49,426 nt of DNA from Cytauxzoon felis (taxonomy: Eukaryota > Apicomplexa > Aconoidasida > Piroplasmida > Theileriidae). Every line of letters starts with the position of its first letter. Within the stretch, counting starts at the first letter, position 1. The notes under the pieces were generated by a model. That model had not been told where the DNA came from and made no database searches. It saw only the letters and a list, made by a program, of their open reading frames with translations. Positions 22,955 through 33,962 of the stretch are shown one piece after another. Location of the stretch: positions 1-49,426 of the forward strand of contig JAIQCW010000225.1 in NCBI GenBank assembly GCA_020283715.1, read 5' to 3'. A program made the translations under genes and the position numbers.

Positions 22955-23707
22955 TTATATTGGTGATAATATATAGATGAACAATATTTGTATGATTGGG
23001 TATAAAAATATTAATGGATTTTTTGTATTATCGCATATGATTTTAATAGTTTTTGATGTGAAGATGAATGAAATTATAAAGATATAAATTAAGATGATTA
23101 ATTTAACTAATTTAAATTTCAATATATTTATAGTTATAATATATAGATTAATTAATATATATTTATATCCAATGATATGTAATTTTTCAAATGTATTAAT
23201 TTTATATGTATATAATTGTGTATTTGTATTATTTAATATATCTTGTTGTTGGAATTTAGATATATCTAATGTATTTTTTAAAAAATATAATACAATTGAT
23301 AATATAATATATTCTAATAATGTAATTAATAAAAATTTTGTAAATACTTTAGATAATATATCACCAAATATTAATTTATCATATATAGATTTATATAATG
23401 TACTTAATAATATAAATGTACATGATGATACTGTTGGTATATATAAATCATGTATTATATATTTACCTTTACCTATAGGTAATAATATATTACGTATATT
23501 ATTTATAACATCTATATATGTTATATTATAATATGGTCTACCTAATTGTATTATATTTTTTATTATACTAGGTGGATTATCTTCAATTACTTTTTCTACA
23601 TTATCATATTCATTTCTATATAATACATTATCATTAGATTCATCCAATATTATATTCTGTAAATAATTCGTCAATGATAATCCCGCTTGTAGCATATTTA
23701 CAGACAT
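22955..23707 (-). CDS. YIF1-like ER-Golgi membrane protein
   Basis: An open frame of 250 aa from the ATG at 23707. A soluble N-terminus is followed by DLYIPTVSSCTFILLSTLYK, the YIF1-type DLYIP segment at the first membrane span. About five hydrophobic segments then run to the C-terminus. YIF1 proteins partner YIP1 in ER-Golgi vesicle traffic. The N-terminus is short for the family and the frame remains open upstream to 23719 without another ATG, so a small upstream exon is possible. There are no introns or repeats within this model. Its stop codon directly abuts the LSM3 stop. Confidence 0.7.
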   Translation of the reverse strand: MSVNMLQAGLSLTNYLQNIILDESNDNVLYRNEYDNVEKVIEDNPPSIIKNIIQLGRPYYNITYIDVINNIRNILLPIGKGKYIIHDLYIPTVSSCTFILLSTLYKSIYDKLIFGDILSKVFTKFLLITLLEYIILSIVLYFLKNTLDISKFQQQDILNNTNTQLYTYKINTFEKLHIIGYKYILINLYIITINILKFKLVKLIILIYIFIISFIFTSKTIKIICDNTKNPLIFLYPIIQILFIYILSPI

Positions 23708-23719
23708 TATCAGAAACAA

Positions 23720-24123
23720 AATATTGTAATGATAATCTGTAAGTAGCTGAATTTAGATGGAGTAAAGACGATTAAAACCACATTACAATAAGAAGCATCC
23801 CTAAAGTAGTTGTATCACAGAGTGTCGAAATTTTAAACAACTTGATAAATCTTAAAGTAAATAGACAAATTATTAAATTTAGTAGATAATTATATAACAA
23901 TATTGAGTATTTAATGAATAATAAAGTCCCTTGTAGAAGTATATCCCTACCTTTGGTAATCCATACACTTTCCTATATTTTTCAAATGTATAGAATGATC
24001 CTGATCCTAAAATACTAACATCATGTGTTTATATTTTGTAATTTTTAATGATAACGTATTAATATAAGATATAATAAATGTAGAGCTTCAATTTGATCTC
24101 GGGTGTGTTGAACCCTCCCTACG
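23720..24123. other. Divergent intergenic region
   Basis: 404 bp between the YIF1-like and helicase-like genes, with no repeat module. A short minus-strand open stretch around 23950-24030 (SFYTFEKYRKVYGLP) could be a missed 5' exon of the YIF1-like gene, but I could not join it in phase with confidence. Confidence 0.4.
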
Positions 24124-26069
24124 ATGACGACATCAATTTGTGTATCGTCCAGATGTAATGAAATGTTGATTAAATTTACAAAGATATTAAATTATGCATT
24201 ATATAATCAGAAATTTAAAACAAAAATAGGATTTTATAACATTAAAAAGTCTAAAGACCGTGATGTATTGATTAGGACTCGAACCTTGGTCAATTCTAGT
24301 ATGTAAATACATCTATTGAATAGTATACTTCATTAATCTTCAATTATAGATTCAGTAAACTATGGTATACAGATTGATAATGAAATGTCTAAATTAGACA
24401 TATTGAACTATGTATTAACGAAATTATTATCTGATGAACCTAATAATAAAATAGTTGTCTATACTGACCATATAAATGTCAATAGATTATTACATTCATC
24501 TAAAATGTAAGTAATATTATATACTATAATATAATTTCTATAGTATGAAATTGTTACCTAGTGATAAGTCATATCAATATCATGCACTAAAATTGTTTAG
24601 GTAAGCTGATGTTAAGATCAATCATTAATAAATTTAGACGTGGTGGTTGTATATTATTATTATTAGATGATTTAAAGATTAAAATTAATGCTGATATTGT
24701 TGTACATTATGATTTACCAAAATTTATAGATACTTTTAGTAATAGATTATCTGGTATTAGAAAGAATTTGATTTTCTATAATAAAATTGATAGAACATTT
24801 ATCGCACATTTACAAAATCAATTTAATATTATATTATATGATTTAAATATACCATCTAAAAAAATATTAATTGATGATTTTATTAAAGAATTAGGTATTA
24901 TTTTTATTCTTCATAAATAATTTACCCCATTTAGAAATGATTATAGAAAAGACACCAAAAATTGATATAGAATCAGCTGATTGTGGGGATTATAATAAAA
25001 ATGAGTATGTTGATATAATATATAAATCTATAATATACTACATAGATTATTATCAGCATTATTATATATGTTACATTATAAAATGAAAGGTTTAAAAAAG
25101 AAACAATATTTATTATATGATCCAAAATTTAAAACATTTAAAACAAGACAATCAGTAATTAAATATTTAAATGATAATAATATTTATGGATACAATTCAA
25201 TCAATCTAACAAGAAATGGATTCGTAATCGAAACTTATGATACATTAAATCTACCAACCTCAATGCCAATCTATACACATAAAAAAATCAATCAACACCT
25301 AATCAAACTCAAAAAACGTATAGAAAAAGGATATATTTCATCACCAATCAATAAATGGTACGTAACAATCATATATTATACCCATAAAATAATATACTAT
25401 GTTCCACTCGAGGTCCAGTCACTACCTTCTCCACTCGCCGTGGTGGCCTCTTCTATTTAGTTGTCCCTCCGCTTCCCTGAGATCAGCTGCGGGTTTTCAC
25501 TTGATGTTACATCTTCTGTTCTATTTGAAGAAGTATAGGGAATATCATGGGGTTTATTATCTAATTCATGGGGTAGATAATAATTATAGTGTTTTTTATC
25601 CCCAGAATCCCCCATAATATCATCATTTCTACTCGAGGTCCAATCCAACTCTGTTCCACTCGCCGTGGAGGCCTCTCCTAATTACCTATCTCTAAAGAGT
25701 AGAGCCACTCCCAGAGATCGTGTCGGTGTGAAGGGTAGTGATGAAGGTATTGATGGATCATCCATCATGGGAATGATGGAAGATGGTGCTAAGGATGTGT
25801 TGGATGTAACCTCAAGTGGAATGAAGTGTAGTACTGGACCTCAGGTGGAACCAGTAGCTGATCTCAGGGAAGCGGAGGGGAAGTAAATAAAAGAGCTGAC
25901 GGCAGGATGGACATCGAGTGTAGAGCTGTATGCAATGGAAAGATGGACCTCTCTAGATGACTGCATTGTTATATATAAACATGTGTATAGGAAGGTGTAT
26001 AAGAAATTGATGAGACATGAGGAGTCTAGGATGGTGAGATTGCTTAGATATAAGAATATGTTGCGTTAA
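24124..26069 (+). CDS. Degenerate DEAD-box helicase-like protein
   Basis: Exons 24124-24298, 24350-24506, 24544-24600, 24638-24894, 24935-25004, 25046-25357 and 25991-26069 give 368 aa with closed phase. The middle resembles a RecA-like helicase C domain: KIVVYTDHINVNRLL, FRRGGCILLLLDDLKI, ADIVVHYDLPKF and a degraded SNRLSGIRK in place of the HRxGRxxR motif. No Walker A or DEAD motif precedes it, so ATPase activity is doubtful or the 5' end is missing. The C-terminal part (KKKQYLLYDPKFKTFKTRQS onward) is basic and of unknown family. The 633-nt last long intron contains two repeat blocks. Start codon choice is uncertain. Confidence 0.55.
25400..25955 (+). repeat. Double modular repeat in helicase-like gene intron
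   Basis: An inverted A1 block (25400-25510) and an H-type AT hairpin (25535-25620) are followed by a forward full block. That block reads [20 protein letters not shown], module F (DGSSIMGMMEDGAKDVLD), then [12 protein letters not shown] and ADGRM ends. The second block is sense to the gene. Confidence 0.85.
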
Positions 26070-27719
26070 TTGTGTGGTATTACATCCCCATTATTAATTG
26101 TTAATTTTGTAATTTTCTTGGGTTGTATCTTCATGTATATTTCTCTTGTTACCCATGCATCTGTTGATGCGTATATGATTTGATTATCTGTTAATTGTTC
26201 TGCTTCCCAATTTGAGCATTGTTGTTGTTTTGATAATTTCATTTTTAAATATATTTCTGTTGCATTTTTTAATGTTGATGGTATTATATTTTTCTCTTTA
26301 CATAACTCTTGTAAATCTACAAAACTACTCCCCACAACCCCATAACCTTTGTATAATACCCGCAAATCCGATGGTGCACCATGCGATATCTATAGAATGT
26401 GGGGATGAAGTGGGGTTTATTGATGTATGTATGGATGTTTATTAATCCATTCAATAGGTTTATCTTTATTGCCGGTAGTGCTGAGTGCAGACTTAGCTTC
26501 GTCAAGTTTTTTAATGGCTCCATCCGCTGCATTTTTAGCCTTAGTTTCATCATCAGCTCCAGCTAATTCACCCAGTTTCGTATGAGCCTCTTTAAGCTTT
26601 ACTTTAGCAGCTGATGTAAGTTGATTATTAATAGCATCAGCAGTGATACTTATTTCCCCCACAACTGCACCATTTGAATTCGCTACAGCTTCATCTTGAC
26701 CAGAAACCTCTTCCATTTCATTACTCGCTTGAGACATCACTACCGTCACCCATACTTCAACTCACCTTTAGAATTTTCTTGTCAGATAGTAATTGTATTA
26801 ATGATGTAGGAATGTATCCTAATTTATAAATGAGGTAAATATAACAAATTGAACTGCTAGCTAATTGAATTAAAGATGGTTTAATCCTTAATGTATCTTT
26901 ACGTAATGTTCCATAAAAATCTGGGGCATATTCGAGATCAAATCCGATAACATCTAAATATATAATAATGAAATTGAATATATAATCAACCTGTATCCAA
27001 TCTTGAAATTATATTATCCTCATGATCCTTTATATTGTCATTATTCAGTATAATCACATCACCTTTAAACTTTATATAATCATTATCCTAATGAATTATA
27101 AATTAATATCTCCATTCACACATGAAGCTATAACGTTATCTTCCACTCGATTCCACCTGAGGTTACAACCACATCTGTCCCACTATGCGTTCCACATGAG
27201 GTTAGTCCTGCCGTCAGCTTCTCTAATTACTTCCCCTTCCAGCTCCCGTAGATCGCTTCCAGGTATTCCACTTCCACTTGAGGTTACATCACAACCTTCA
27301 CCGCCACGATCTCTGGGAGTGGCTTTACTCTTCAGAGATAGGTAATTAGAAGAGGGCTCCACGGCGAGTGGAATAGAGGTGGATTGTACCTCAGGTGGAG
27401 AGCTCCATGCAATGGAAAGCAAGGTTGTAACCTCAGGTGAGTGGATTGGACCTCGTTGGAGAATCTACATGTAATGTACGATATGTACAATTGTTGGGAA
27501 GACAAGAAATGTGATTGAATGTGTAGATATGGGTGTAAAGTTAAAAATGTTGAATATATTAAAATTAATGATTGAATTAATTTATAAACATACTAGATAA
27601 TTATTTTCAACTATTGAATTGAAATTTTGTAATTTATAGAATTTTATATTTTTGAGATGTGTAGATTTGAATGCGGTATATAATTTCGATGACAGGGTCA
27701 AAATTAACATCCAAATCAT
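26066..27719 (-). CDS. 3'-5' exonuclease, WRN/RNase D type
   Basis: Exons 27719-27594, 27087-26991, 26953-26766 and 26389-26066 give 244 aa. Exonuclease motif I is GFDLEYAPDFY (DxE), motif II is ISHGAPSDLRVLYKGYG, and the motif III region is SNWEAEQLTDNQIIYASTDAW (YxxxD). These are the catalytic acids of DEDDy exonucleases. The first exon encodes a hydrophobic or basic leader (MIWMLILTLSSKLY) that may be an organelle targeting or signal sequence. Intron 1 (506 nt) contains a repeat in sense orientation. Intron 3 (376 nt) contains an Ala-rich ORF fragment unlike its surroundings. The substrate is unknown; DNA or RNA trimming is possible. Confidence 0.85.
26417..26749 (-). pseudogene. Tpr-like Ala-rich loop fragment inside intron
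   Basis: A 110-codon open stretch within the 376-nt intron 26765-26390 of the exonuclease gene. It encodes an Ala/Lys/Glu-rich coiled segment (AAKVKLKEAHTKLGELAGAD, KNAADGAIKKLDEAKSAL) and is less AT-rich than neighbouring introns. It resembles the hydrophilic loop of the truncated Tpr-like copy at 43190-43560 (DILNKAIKKLEGIG). I infer a captured family fragment. An alternative exon is possible, but splicing across it already gives an intact exonuclease. Confidence 0.45.
27140..27470 (-). repeat. Modular repeat in exonuclease intron 1
   Basis: Sense to the gene. [34 protein letters not shown] (B1), a spacer, [20 protein letters not shown] (A2). It is open for 79 codons in the canonical frame. 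Confidence 0.88.
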
Positions 27720-27922
27720 ATAGATTCTATTTGATTATATAAATAATATTAATATAAATTTAATTTTAAAAATTTTTTCTGTATAGATTCAATTCGATGT
27801 TATATGATGTTGTAATAACTATGTGAGGGTTGATGTTGATTATATTAGTATATTAAATATATGAAAAAAAAATGTACATGTAATAATAATATTATTTAAT
27901 ATTAGAATATATTTATATAATA

Positions 27923-29447
27923 ATGAATAGTATTAATAATTTAAGTTTTATTCGTAATAAAAATATAGAAATAAAGCCTATTGTACATAAGAATATAAGA
28001 TGTACAACATGTAATATAGATTTTAATGATATTATAGATTTAAAATTACATTATAAAACAGAATGGCATTTGTATAATATAAAAAGAAAGAATGAAGGTA
28101 TAAATTCTATTACATTAGATGATTATAATATATTAAAAGATCAGATAATGGATATAGTAAATAATGATATAAAAATTAAAGATGATAAAAATAATATTAA
28201 TAATAATAATAAATATAATAATATAAAATATATAGAATTTAATTATAAAAATGTTTATTTGATAATAATATTTCTAATAATTTATATAATAATATAAATT
28301 ATATGGAAAAAAAATATACATTTTATTTACCTGAAAAAGAATATATAAATGATATTATTGGTTTATTAAAATATTTACATGATAAAATATATAATTTTAA
28401 TACTTGTATTTATTGTTATAAGAAATTTATTAATAATTATGCTGTATTACATCATATGAATGATAAACAACATATTAAAATTAATAATGATCATTTTAAT
28501 GATATCAAAAATTTTTATGATTTTACCCAATCATATGCTTCATTACTTGAATTTAATAATCTAAATACACCCAAACGTAAATTTAATAATAAAAAATCAT
28601 TCAAAATCGATCCTGATGCATCAACAAGTACACCAATCTCATCACCAAATAATATTCTAGACCATTACTCCAATCAATCATACTCATTCGATTATATCAA
28701 TAACAATCTTGAAAATTCTAACATCATTATTCATCCTGTAGAGAACTCTCCACTCGATGTTACAACCAGTGTTCCACTCGCCGTGGAGGCCTCTTCCAAT
28801 TATTTCCCTCTAAAGAGTAATGCCACTCCCGGAGATCGTGTCGGTGTGAAGGGTAGTGATGAAGGTATTGATGGATCATCCATCATGGGAATGATGGAAG
28901 ATGGTGCTAAGGATGAGTTGGATGTAACCTCAAGTGGAATGAAGAGTAGTACTGGACCTCGAGTGGAACCTGGAAGCGATCTACGGGAGCTGGAAGGGGA
29001 AGTAAATAAAGAAGCTGACGGCAGGACAACCTCAGGTGGAAAAGCCGCCACGGCGAGTGGAAAGGAGAGTAGTACTGGACCTCAAGTGGATGATGAATGG
29101 GAGGATTTGATAACATCTGGTATGGAGGAGTCGGATTTGGAATCGATATTATTATCGTATGGATTGAGAAGGGCATATATAATGTCGAATGGTAATTTAT
29201 GTTTACCTAATGGTAAAGAGGCTGTACATCGTGAATTGGCGTATATATATAAACAGAATTTATCAATAAATGATTATAAATTATATAAAAAAAATTAGAT
29301 AAATTTAAATTTAAGAAACCAGAAGAAAAAAGATTTATTAAAATGTCACAAAAATCACAAATACAATCATTCAAAAATACTCATAATGTACAAATGAAAT
29401 CTTATAAACTATTCGTACCCATAAGACAAGATTTATGCTTTGGATAA
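27923..29447 (+). CDS. REI1/ZNF622-like 60S biogenesis factor, with A-tract frameshifts and in-frame repeat
   Basis: Intronless. The first zinc finger CTTCNIDFNDIIDLKLHYKT plus EWHLYNIKRK matches REI1. Next come the degenerate finger KCLFDNN, YTFYLPEKEYINDIIGLLKY, a third finger CIYCYKKF with MNDKQHIK, and the FYDFTQSY segment. The C-terminus has LCLPNGKEAVHRELAYIYKQ and a basic end. REI1 recycles export factors from cytoplasmic pre-60S ribosomes. The frame breaks twice at A-tracts: 28247-28251 (five A) and 29287-29294 (eight A). Each is consistent with one missing A. A 350-bp mobile repeat is read in frame in the acidic linker before DDEWEDL. Sequencing indel, pseudogene and slippage are all possible. 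Confidence 0.8.
28740..29090 (+). repeat. Modular repeat inside REI1 coding sequence
   Basis: NSPLDVTTSVPLAVEASSNY, B1 (FPLKSNATPGDR), module [21 protein letters not shown] (A2), TTSGGKAATASGK. About 117 codons are in frame with flanking REI1 sequence on both sides. Confidence 0.92.
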
Positions 29448-29460
29448 TCACAATATAATC

Positions 29461-30404
29461 TCATATAAATCTATTCTTTAATTGATTCATCTCCCAATTA
29501 CTATATATTATTTATATCATTTAATACAATATATATTTATCATTATAATAACACCTGACGTAGTCCTGCCTTCAGCTCTCTACTTGAGGTCCTATCATTG
29601 TCTTGCAGACAGCTTCTCTATTTACCTCCCCCTCAAACTCCCGTAGATCGTTCTCGGGTATAAAATACAATCTCAACGAGATAAGTCTAAAGTGACGGAA
29701 TCCATGTTTGTTCGTATATCTCAATGAATATAAATTGGAATGATGCGAGGATAATTAAATCCAATAGAATCATCAATGTCCTCTTGAATGAGATATTAAG
29801 ATTAGAATTACATTCAATAGTCATTCCACAATCTTCATGAGTTTCCCCAGAAATTGAGGATTTCGTTCAAATTATAGAGGTAAAAATGAAGTTGTGAAAT
29901 TAGTAGTAATTGACCTCAAGTGGAACCCGAAAACGATCTACGGGAGCTGGAAGGGGAGATAAATAGAGAAGCTGTCTGCAAGACGAAGAGAGTTTGATTG
30001 ACCTCAGGTGGAAGGCGAGTGGAAGCTGACGGCAGGATTTGACATTAGGTGAAGATAATCATTAGACCTCACATGAAAATGTCGTATTAACGATGTTATA
30101 GAGTATTGTTTGTAAAAGGATATGATTAAACGTACCTATAGAATGGGTCGAAGACTATATTATCGGATGAGATGAAGATTAGATCGACTACTAGTAGTGT
30201 TACAAAGATTGCGACTATTACTCCCCTGTATGAATAAGTATTTATATTGTAATGTCGTACCAGAATGTATTCCAGGGATCAGTAGACACCCAGGTCAATA
30301 TTACGAATAGTATAATCAGAGATATTAATGCTGAAAATTAATGAAGTAATCAAATTATATGAAGATTAAAACATACATTTAGTCCTAACGTTCAACAATG
30401 CCAT
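29461..30404 (-). CDS. Small two-span membrane protein
   Basis: Exons 30404-30377, 30330-30261, 30225-30136 and 29500-29461 give 75 aa with phase closed. Two hydrophobic spans (LISLIILFVILTWV and VIVAIFVTLLVVDLIFI) are separated by STDPWNTFWG, followed by a short polar tail. I do not recognise the family. The 635-nt last intron carries a G-type repeat, nearly three times the coding length. The stop is 13 bp from the end of the REI1-like gene, in convergent orientation. The last exon (13 codons) is the least secure part. Confidence 0.6.
29550..30075. repeat. G-type element in small membrane protein intron (copy G4)
   Basis: Inverted A3 (PENDLREFEG coding on the minus strand, about 29620-29660), G core reversed (29658-29894), forward A3/A2 hybrid at 29925-29965, then AVCKT and ADGRI ends. 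Confidence 0.85.
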
Positions 30405-31181
30405 TACAAATAGATATAGGTTGACAATTTTAATTTATAATGGCATCAGTGGCGTACCATGTAGGGTACTTATATACCATTTGGAAAAAAAGGTTCAAAA
30501 TATAGATATTTTGTTATTATAATTATAAATTATACTTGTAAATTTTATTCTATTATTTATAAATGTAAATTGTGCGAATGTGTAAATTTTTGTCCAGGGA
30601 ACGGAGTCACTACTTTGATGATGACCTCTGGAGATGTTAATGGAATATATACTCTTGAAAATTACATAATGAATAAATTATATTTGCCATTATAAGGTTT
30701 ATTCCATATTATACTATGGAATCACTTGTTATGATATGCTTTTATTACTCTACCACCATGTGACGTCTATTTTATGAATGAGTGTATATAATTTGTAAAT
30801 TAATTGAATTTAGGTGAGAATAATAATAATATGTTCATGTTCTTCTTTTGTTGCCAGAAATGTATTGGTTAGTATATTTTTATGGTTCGCGTACACAGAT
30901 TGTCAGACGAGCTGTACTTGATTCTTCACTTATAACACATAGATTAGTACACATTAATAATATATTGTTAAATTTTATTTAATTTATATTAAAGTATGCT
31001 ATAATATCGAATAATTTTCGAATTAGAGCATCTTATTGTATAATAGTATAATTCTCTAAATTTAGCTCTTGATAATTTTAATTTTTGAGATAAATTCTCT
31101 TCTATATCTTATTAACGTTATTATTAGATAATTTATAAATTTTGTAGTATAATAATTTAATTTTAATATTTGTTGTAAAAT
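30405..31181. other. Large gene-free region
   Basis: 777 bp between divergent genes, with no repeat module and no ORF I trust. A locally less AT-rich patch at about 30595-30660 and another at about 30885-30935 (containing GGTTCGCGTACACAGATTGT) stand out. They could be non-coding RNA or promoter sequence; I could not match either to a known RNA. Confidence 0.4.
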
Positions 31182-32745
31182 ATGGAGTCACAAGATAGTG
31201 TAAATGTAATAGACTTGAGTGAATGTTCTGATGATAATATACCGTATTCAAATTCTGTTTGTAATACAAATGAGGAGCATAGAAGAGTCTCAAGATGTAA
31301 TAAAAAATATTTAATAACCCTATTTTTATTATTAATATTATTGGCGGGTGTAGTTGGTACTGTACTATTGTTATATTTTAATAATCGTCCTATCGGGAAG
31401 TTTGTAGATAAAACATTGTATGATGGGACCAAGTATAAGGATGTAGAGTTTGAATGTGTTGGTAAAGATAAGACTGAGTGTAAGAAATTTAATAGTGATT
31501 TAAGGAAGAAATATGTTGATGAGTTGGTGAAAGTATCTGAAAGTAGGAAAGTGAAATTATATGATGGTAATTACAATAGTTGTAACAATTCATGTATATA
31601 TAGTAAATGTGTAAAAGAAGAGAGATGTGTATATAAATGGGAGTTGGAATCTGTGAGTAGAGTAGTTGTAAATAATAAATTGAAGATTAATGCAGAATTT
31701 GAATTAGATACATTATTAAAGTATAAAAGATTTATAGTTCATTATCGTAAGAAATATTATGATCAGAAAGATTTTGAAGAGAGATATGATCAATTTCGTA
31801 AGAGTAGAATAAGTATAGATAGTCATAATGCTCGTATGTTTTATTAATATAAATTAATTATAATTATTTTTTTATATAGTTAAAAACAAGACTTATACTA
31901 AAGGTTATACTACATTTGCTGATTTAACTGATGTTGAAACTGGTTTGACTGCTGTTGGTGATGATAATATGACATATATATGTGATGGTAATTTGAGAGA
32001 AAATCATGATCCATTATTTGGAGATGATCTCATTGGAACAAAAGTTGATGTAAATATAGAGACCAATATAGTTAATGGAAAGGTAGAAGAAGAATTAGAT
32101 GAAACAAAATATTTTGATTGGAGAAAACGTGGTAATATAGTTGGTGAAGTAATGAGTCAACATAAATGTGGTTCATGTTGGGCAGTTGCAACTATAGGTG
32201 TTGTTGAATCATATATGGCTATAAAGACTGGTAGTTTTCAAAAATATAGTGTACAACAAGTAGTAGATTGTACTGATTCATCATTTGGTTGTGAAAGAGG
32301 TGGTAATCATTATGTTGCATTAGAATATGTAAAGAAAAGTAAATTATGTACAGAATATCAATACCCATATGTAGCAAAAACTGATACATGTAGTTCTAAA
32401 TATTGTGATACTGAATTAGGTATAAAAGAAGTTGTTAGCTTAAGAAATAAAGATGCTAAAGAACATTTAAGATTACATGGACCATTTTTAACCTCATTTA
32501 AAGTCAGTAGAGATTTCTTATTATATGAAAGTGGTATTTTCAATGGACCTTGTAATAGCTACATTGGACATTCTGTTACCGTAGTCGGTTATGGACATGA
32601 TAAAGAATTAAATAAAGATTACTGGATCATCAAGAATTCGTGGGGTAAAAGATGGGGTGAAAATGGTTATGTGAAGTTATATGATGGTAAAGCTGGTGTA
32701 GGAACATATTGTGATTTCTCACATCATGCATATGGTGTAGTTTAA
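31182..32745 (+). CDS. Papain-like cysteine protease, signal-anchored
   Basis: Exons 31182-31833 and 31880-32745 give 505 aa with a 46-nt intron. A type II signal anchor lies at residues about 43-66, after a short cytoplasmic tail. The prodomain shows ERFNIN/GNFD-like features (YDQFRKSRISIDSHN, YTKGYTTFADLTD). Catalytic residues: Gln311, Cys317 (CGSCWAVATIG), His448 (GHSVTVVGYG) and Asn470 (NSWGKRWGENGYVKL), so it should be active. This architecture is that of the C1A proteases of Theileria and Babesia, implicated in haemoglobin breakdown and parasite release. There is no repeat module in or beside the coding exons. Confidence 0.95.
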
Positions 32746-32894
32746 ATGCTCATATAATTCTTCATAAAATCTAGTAGATTTAATAATAATACGATTAACC
32801 TATAAAATATAAACTAAATTTATTATAATAAATATATGCACGAAAATATATAATAGTCAGCAATAACATAAACAAATACGTCAGGTTCAACGAA

Positions 32895-33420
32895 GTTCCA
32901 TCAAACTCATTTACACATGAGATTAATCCACCTCGTCTTTCCACTGCCGTGGTGGCCATCCACTTGAGGTCGTCTTGCAGACAGCTCTTCTATTTACTTC
33001 CCCTTCCAGCTCCCGTAGATCGCTTCCAGGTTCTACTTTCGGTTAATAACTTATTTCAACGAGATAAGGATAAAGTGATGGTTTTCATGTTTGTTAGTAT
33101 ATCTCAATCAATATAAATCAGAATGATCTGAGGATGTGTAAACTAAATACAATCATCAATGTTCTTTTCAATAAAGTATTAACATCAGAAATACATCCAA
33201 TATTCATTGAGTTATTGTCATGAGTTTCCCCAGAAATTAAGGATTTCCTTCAAATTTGGAGGTAAAGGTGAAGAAGTGTAATTAGTGATTGGACCTCAGG
33301 TGGAGCCCGTAGCTGATCTCAGGGAAGCGAAGGGGGAAGTAAATAGAGAAGGCACCACGCCTAGTGGAAAGACGAGGTGGATTGGACCTCAATTGAGAGT
33401 TGATAGCAACTGAAAGACCT
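32895..33420. repeat. G-type element, intergenic (copy G5)
   Basis: Inverted A2 (32995-33035), G core reversed (about 33040-33272), forward A1 (33300-33350), GCACCACGCCTAGTGG end. It lies between the protease and a small membrane protein gene. Confidence 0.85.
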
Positions 33421-33590
33421 TTGACAATTAATGGATGGAAATTTTATGTTTATTGTTTGGGTTGCCATAGTATTTCTGTCTCGATTGTCTCCTCCTGTAA
33501 ATATGTCTCTATTGCGTCTTCAACTTCAGGCTGTCGTCTCAGTCATCGTCTTATTGTTTGTGTTATAGAAAACAGGAGCAATTCAACAGC

Positions 33591-33962
33591 ATGGCGATGT
33601 CAAGTTTCATGAAGCAGATGAGTCATCCTGGCGCGATGAGAAAATCGGCTAGTGGACAGGCTCGTGGGAAAGTTAACAAAAATATGTTCAGATCATATTC
33701 AGCAAATAAGGTACCAAATAGGCCTTTTATTGGTGGTATTGGTTCAAAAGCTAGGAAAACTACATCACTAACAAATGTACCAAAGATTAAAATAAAAAGT
33801 AAAAGAAAACATATGAAAAAATTGATTATAATTTTAGTAATTATTGGGATTTTATTATTAGGATTGGGTGCTGTGGCTATATATTTCTATTTCTTTGTCA
33901 CTGATCTTAGGAGCGTAACTATAGAACCATATCCATCAGATATCAAATATCCAAGTTTATAG
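33591..33962 (+). CDS. Small basic single-span membrane protein
   Basis: 123 aa from the ATG at 33591; the upstream in-frame sequence looks non-coding. A Met/Ser/Lys-rich basic N-terminus (about 75 residues, with KIKIKSKRKHMKK next to the membrane) precedes one strong span (LIIILVIIGILLLGLGAVAI, followed by YFYFFV) and a 20-residue tail. Basic residues before the span suggest a cytoplasmic N-terminus. I do not recognise the family. Confidence 0.65.
   Translation: MAMSSFMKQMSHPGAMRKSASGQARGKVNKNMFRSYSANKVPNRPFIGGIGSKARKTTSLTNVPKIKIKSKRKHMKKLIIILVIIGILLLGLGAVAIYFYFFVTDLRSVTIEPYPSDIKYPSL

Noticed and set aside
24258..24300. Possible tRNA 3' half on the minus strand (GGTTCGAGTCC)
   Set aside because: The T-arm stem does not pair over five bases and no acceptor or anticodon arm can be built. 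It lies within the helicase-like first exon.
30612..30640. C/D box snoRNA (TGATGATGA as box C)
   Set aside because: No box D (CTGA) or terminal stem at a suitable distance.
33400..33590. 70-codon ORF before the small membrane protein
   Set aside because: It begins within repeat end modules, has low-complexity Ser/Cys composition, and conflicts with the better supported ATG at 33591.
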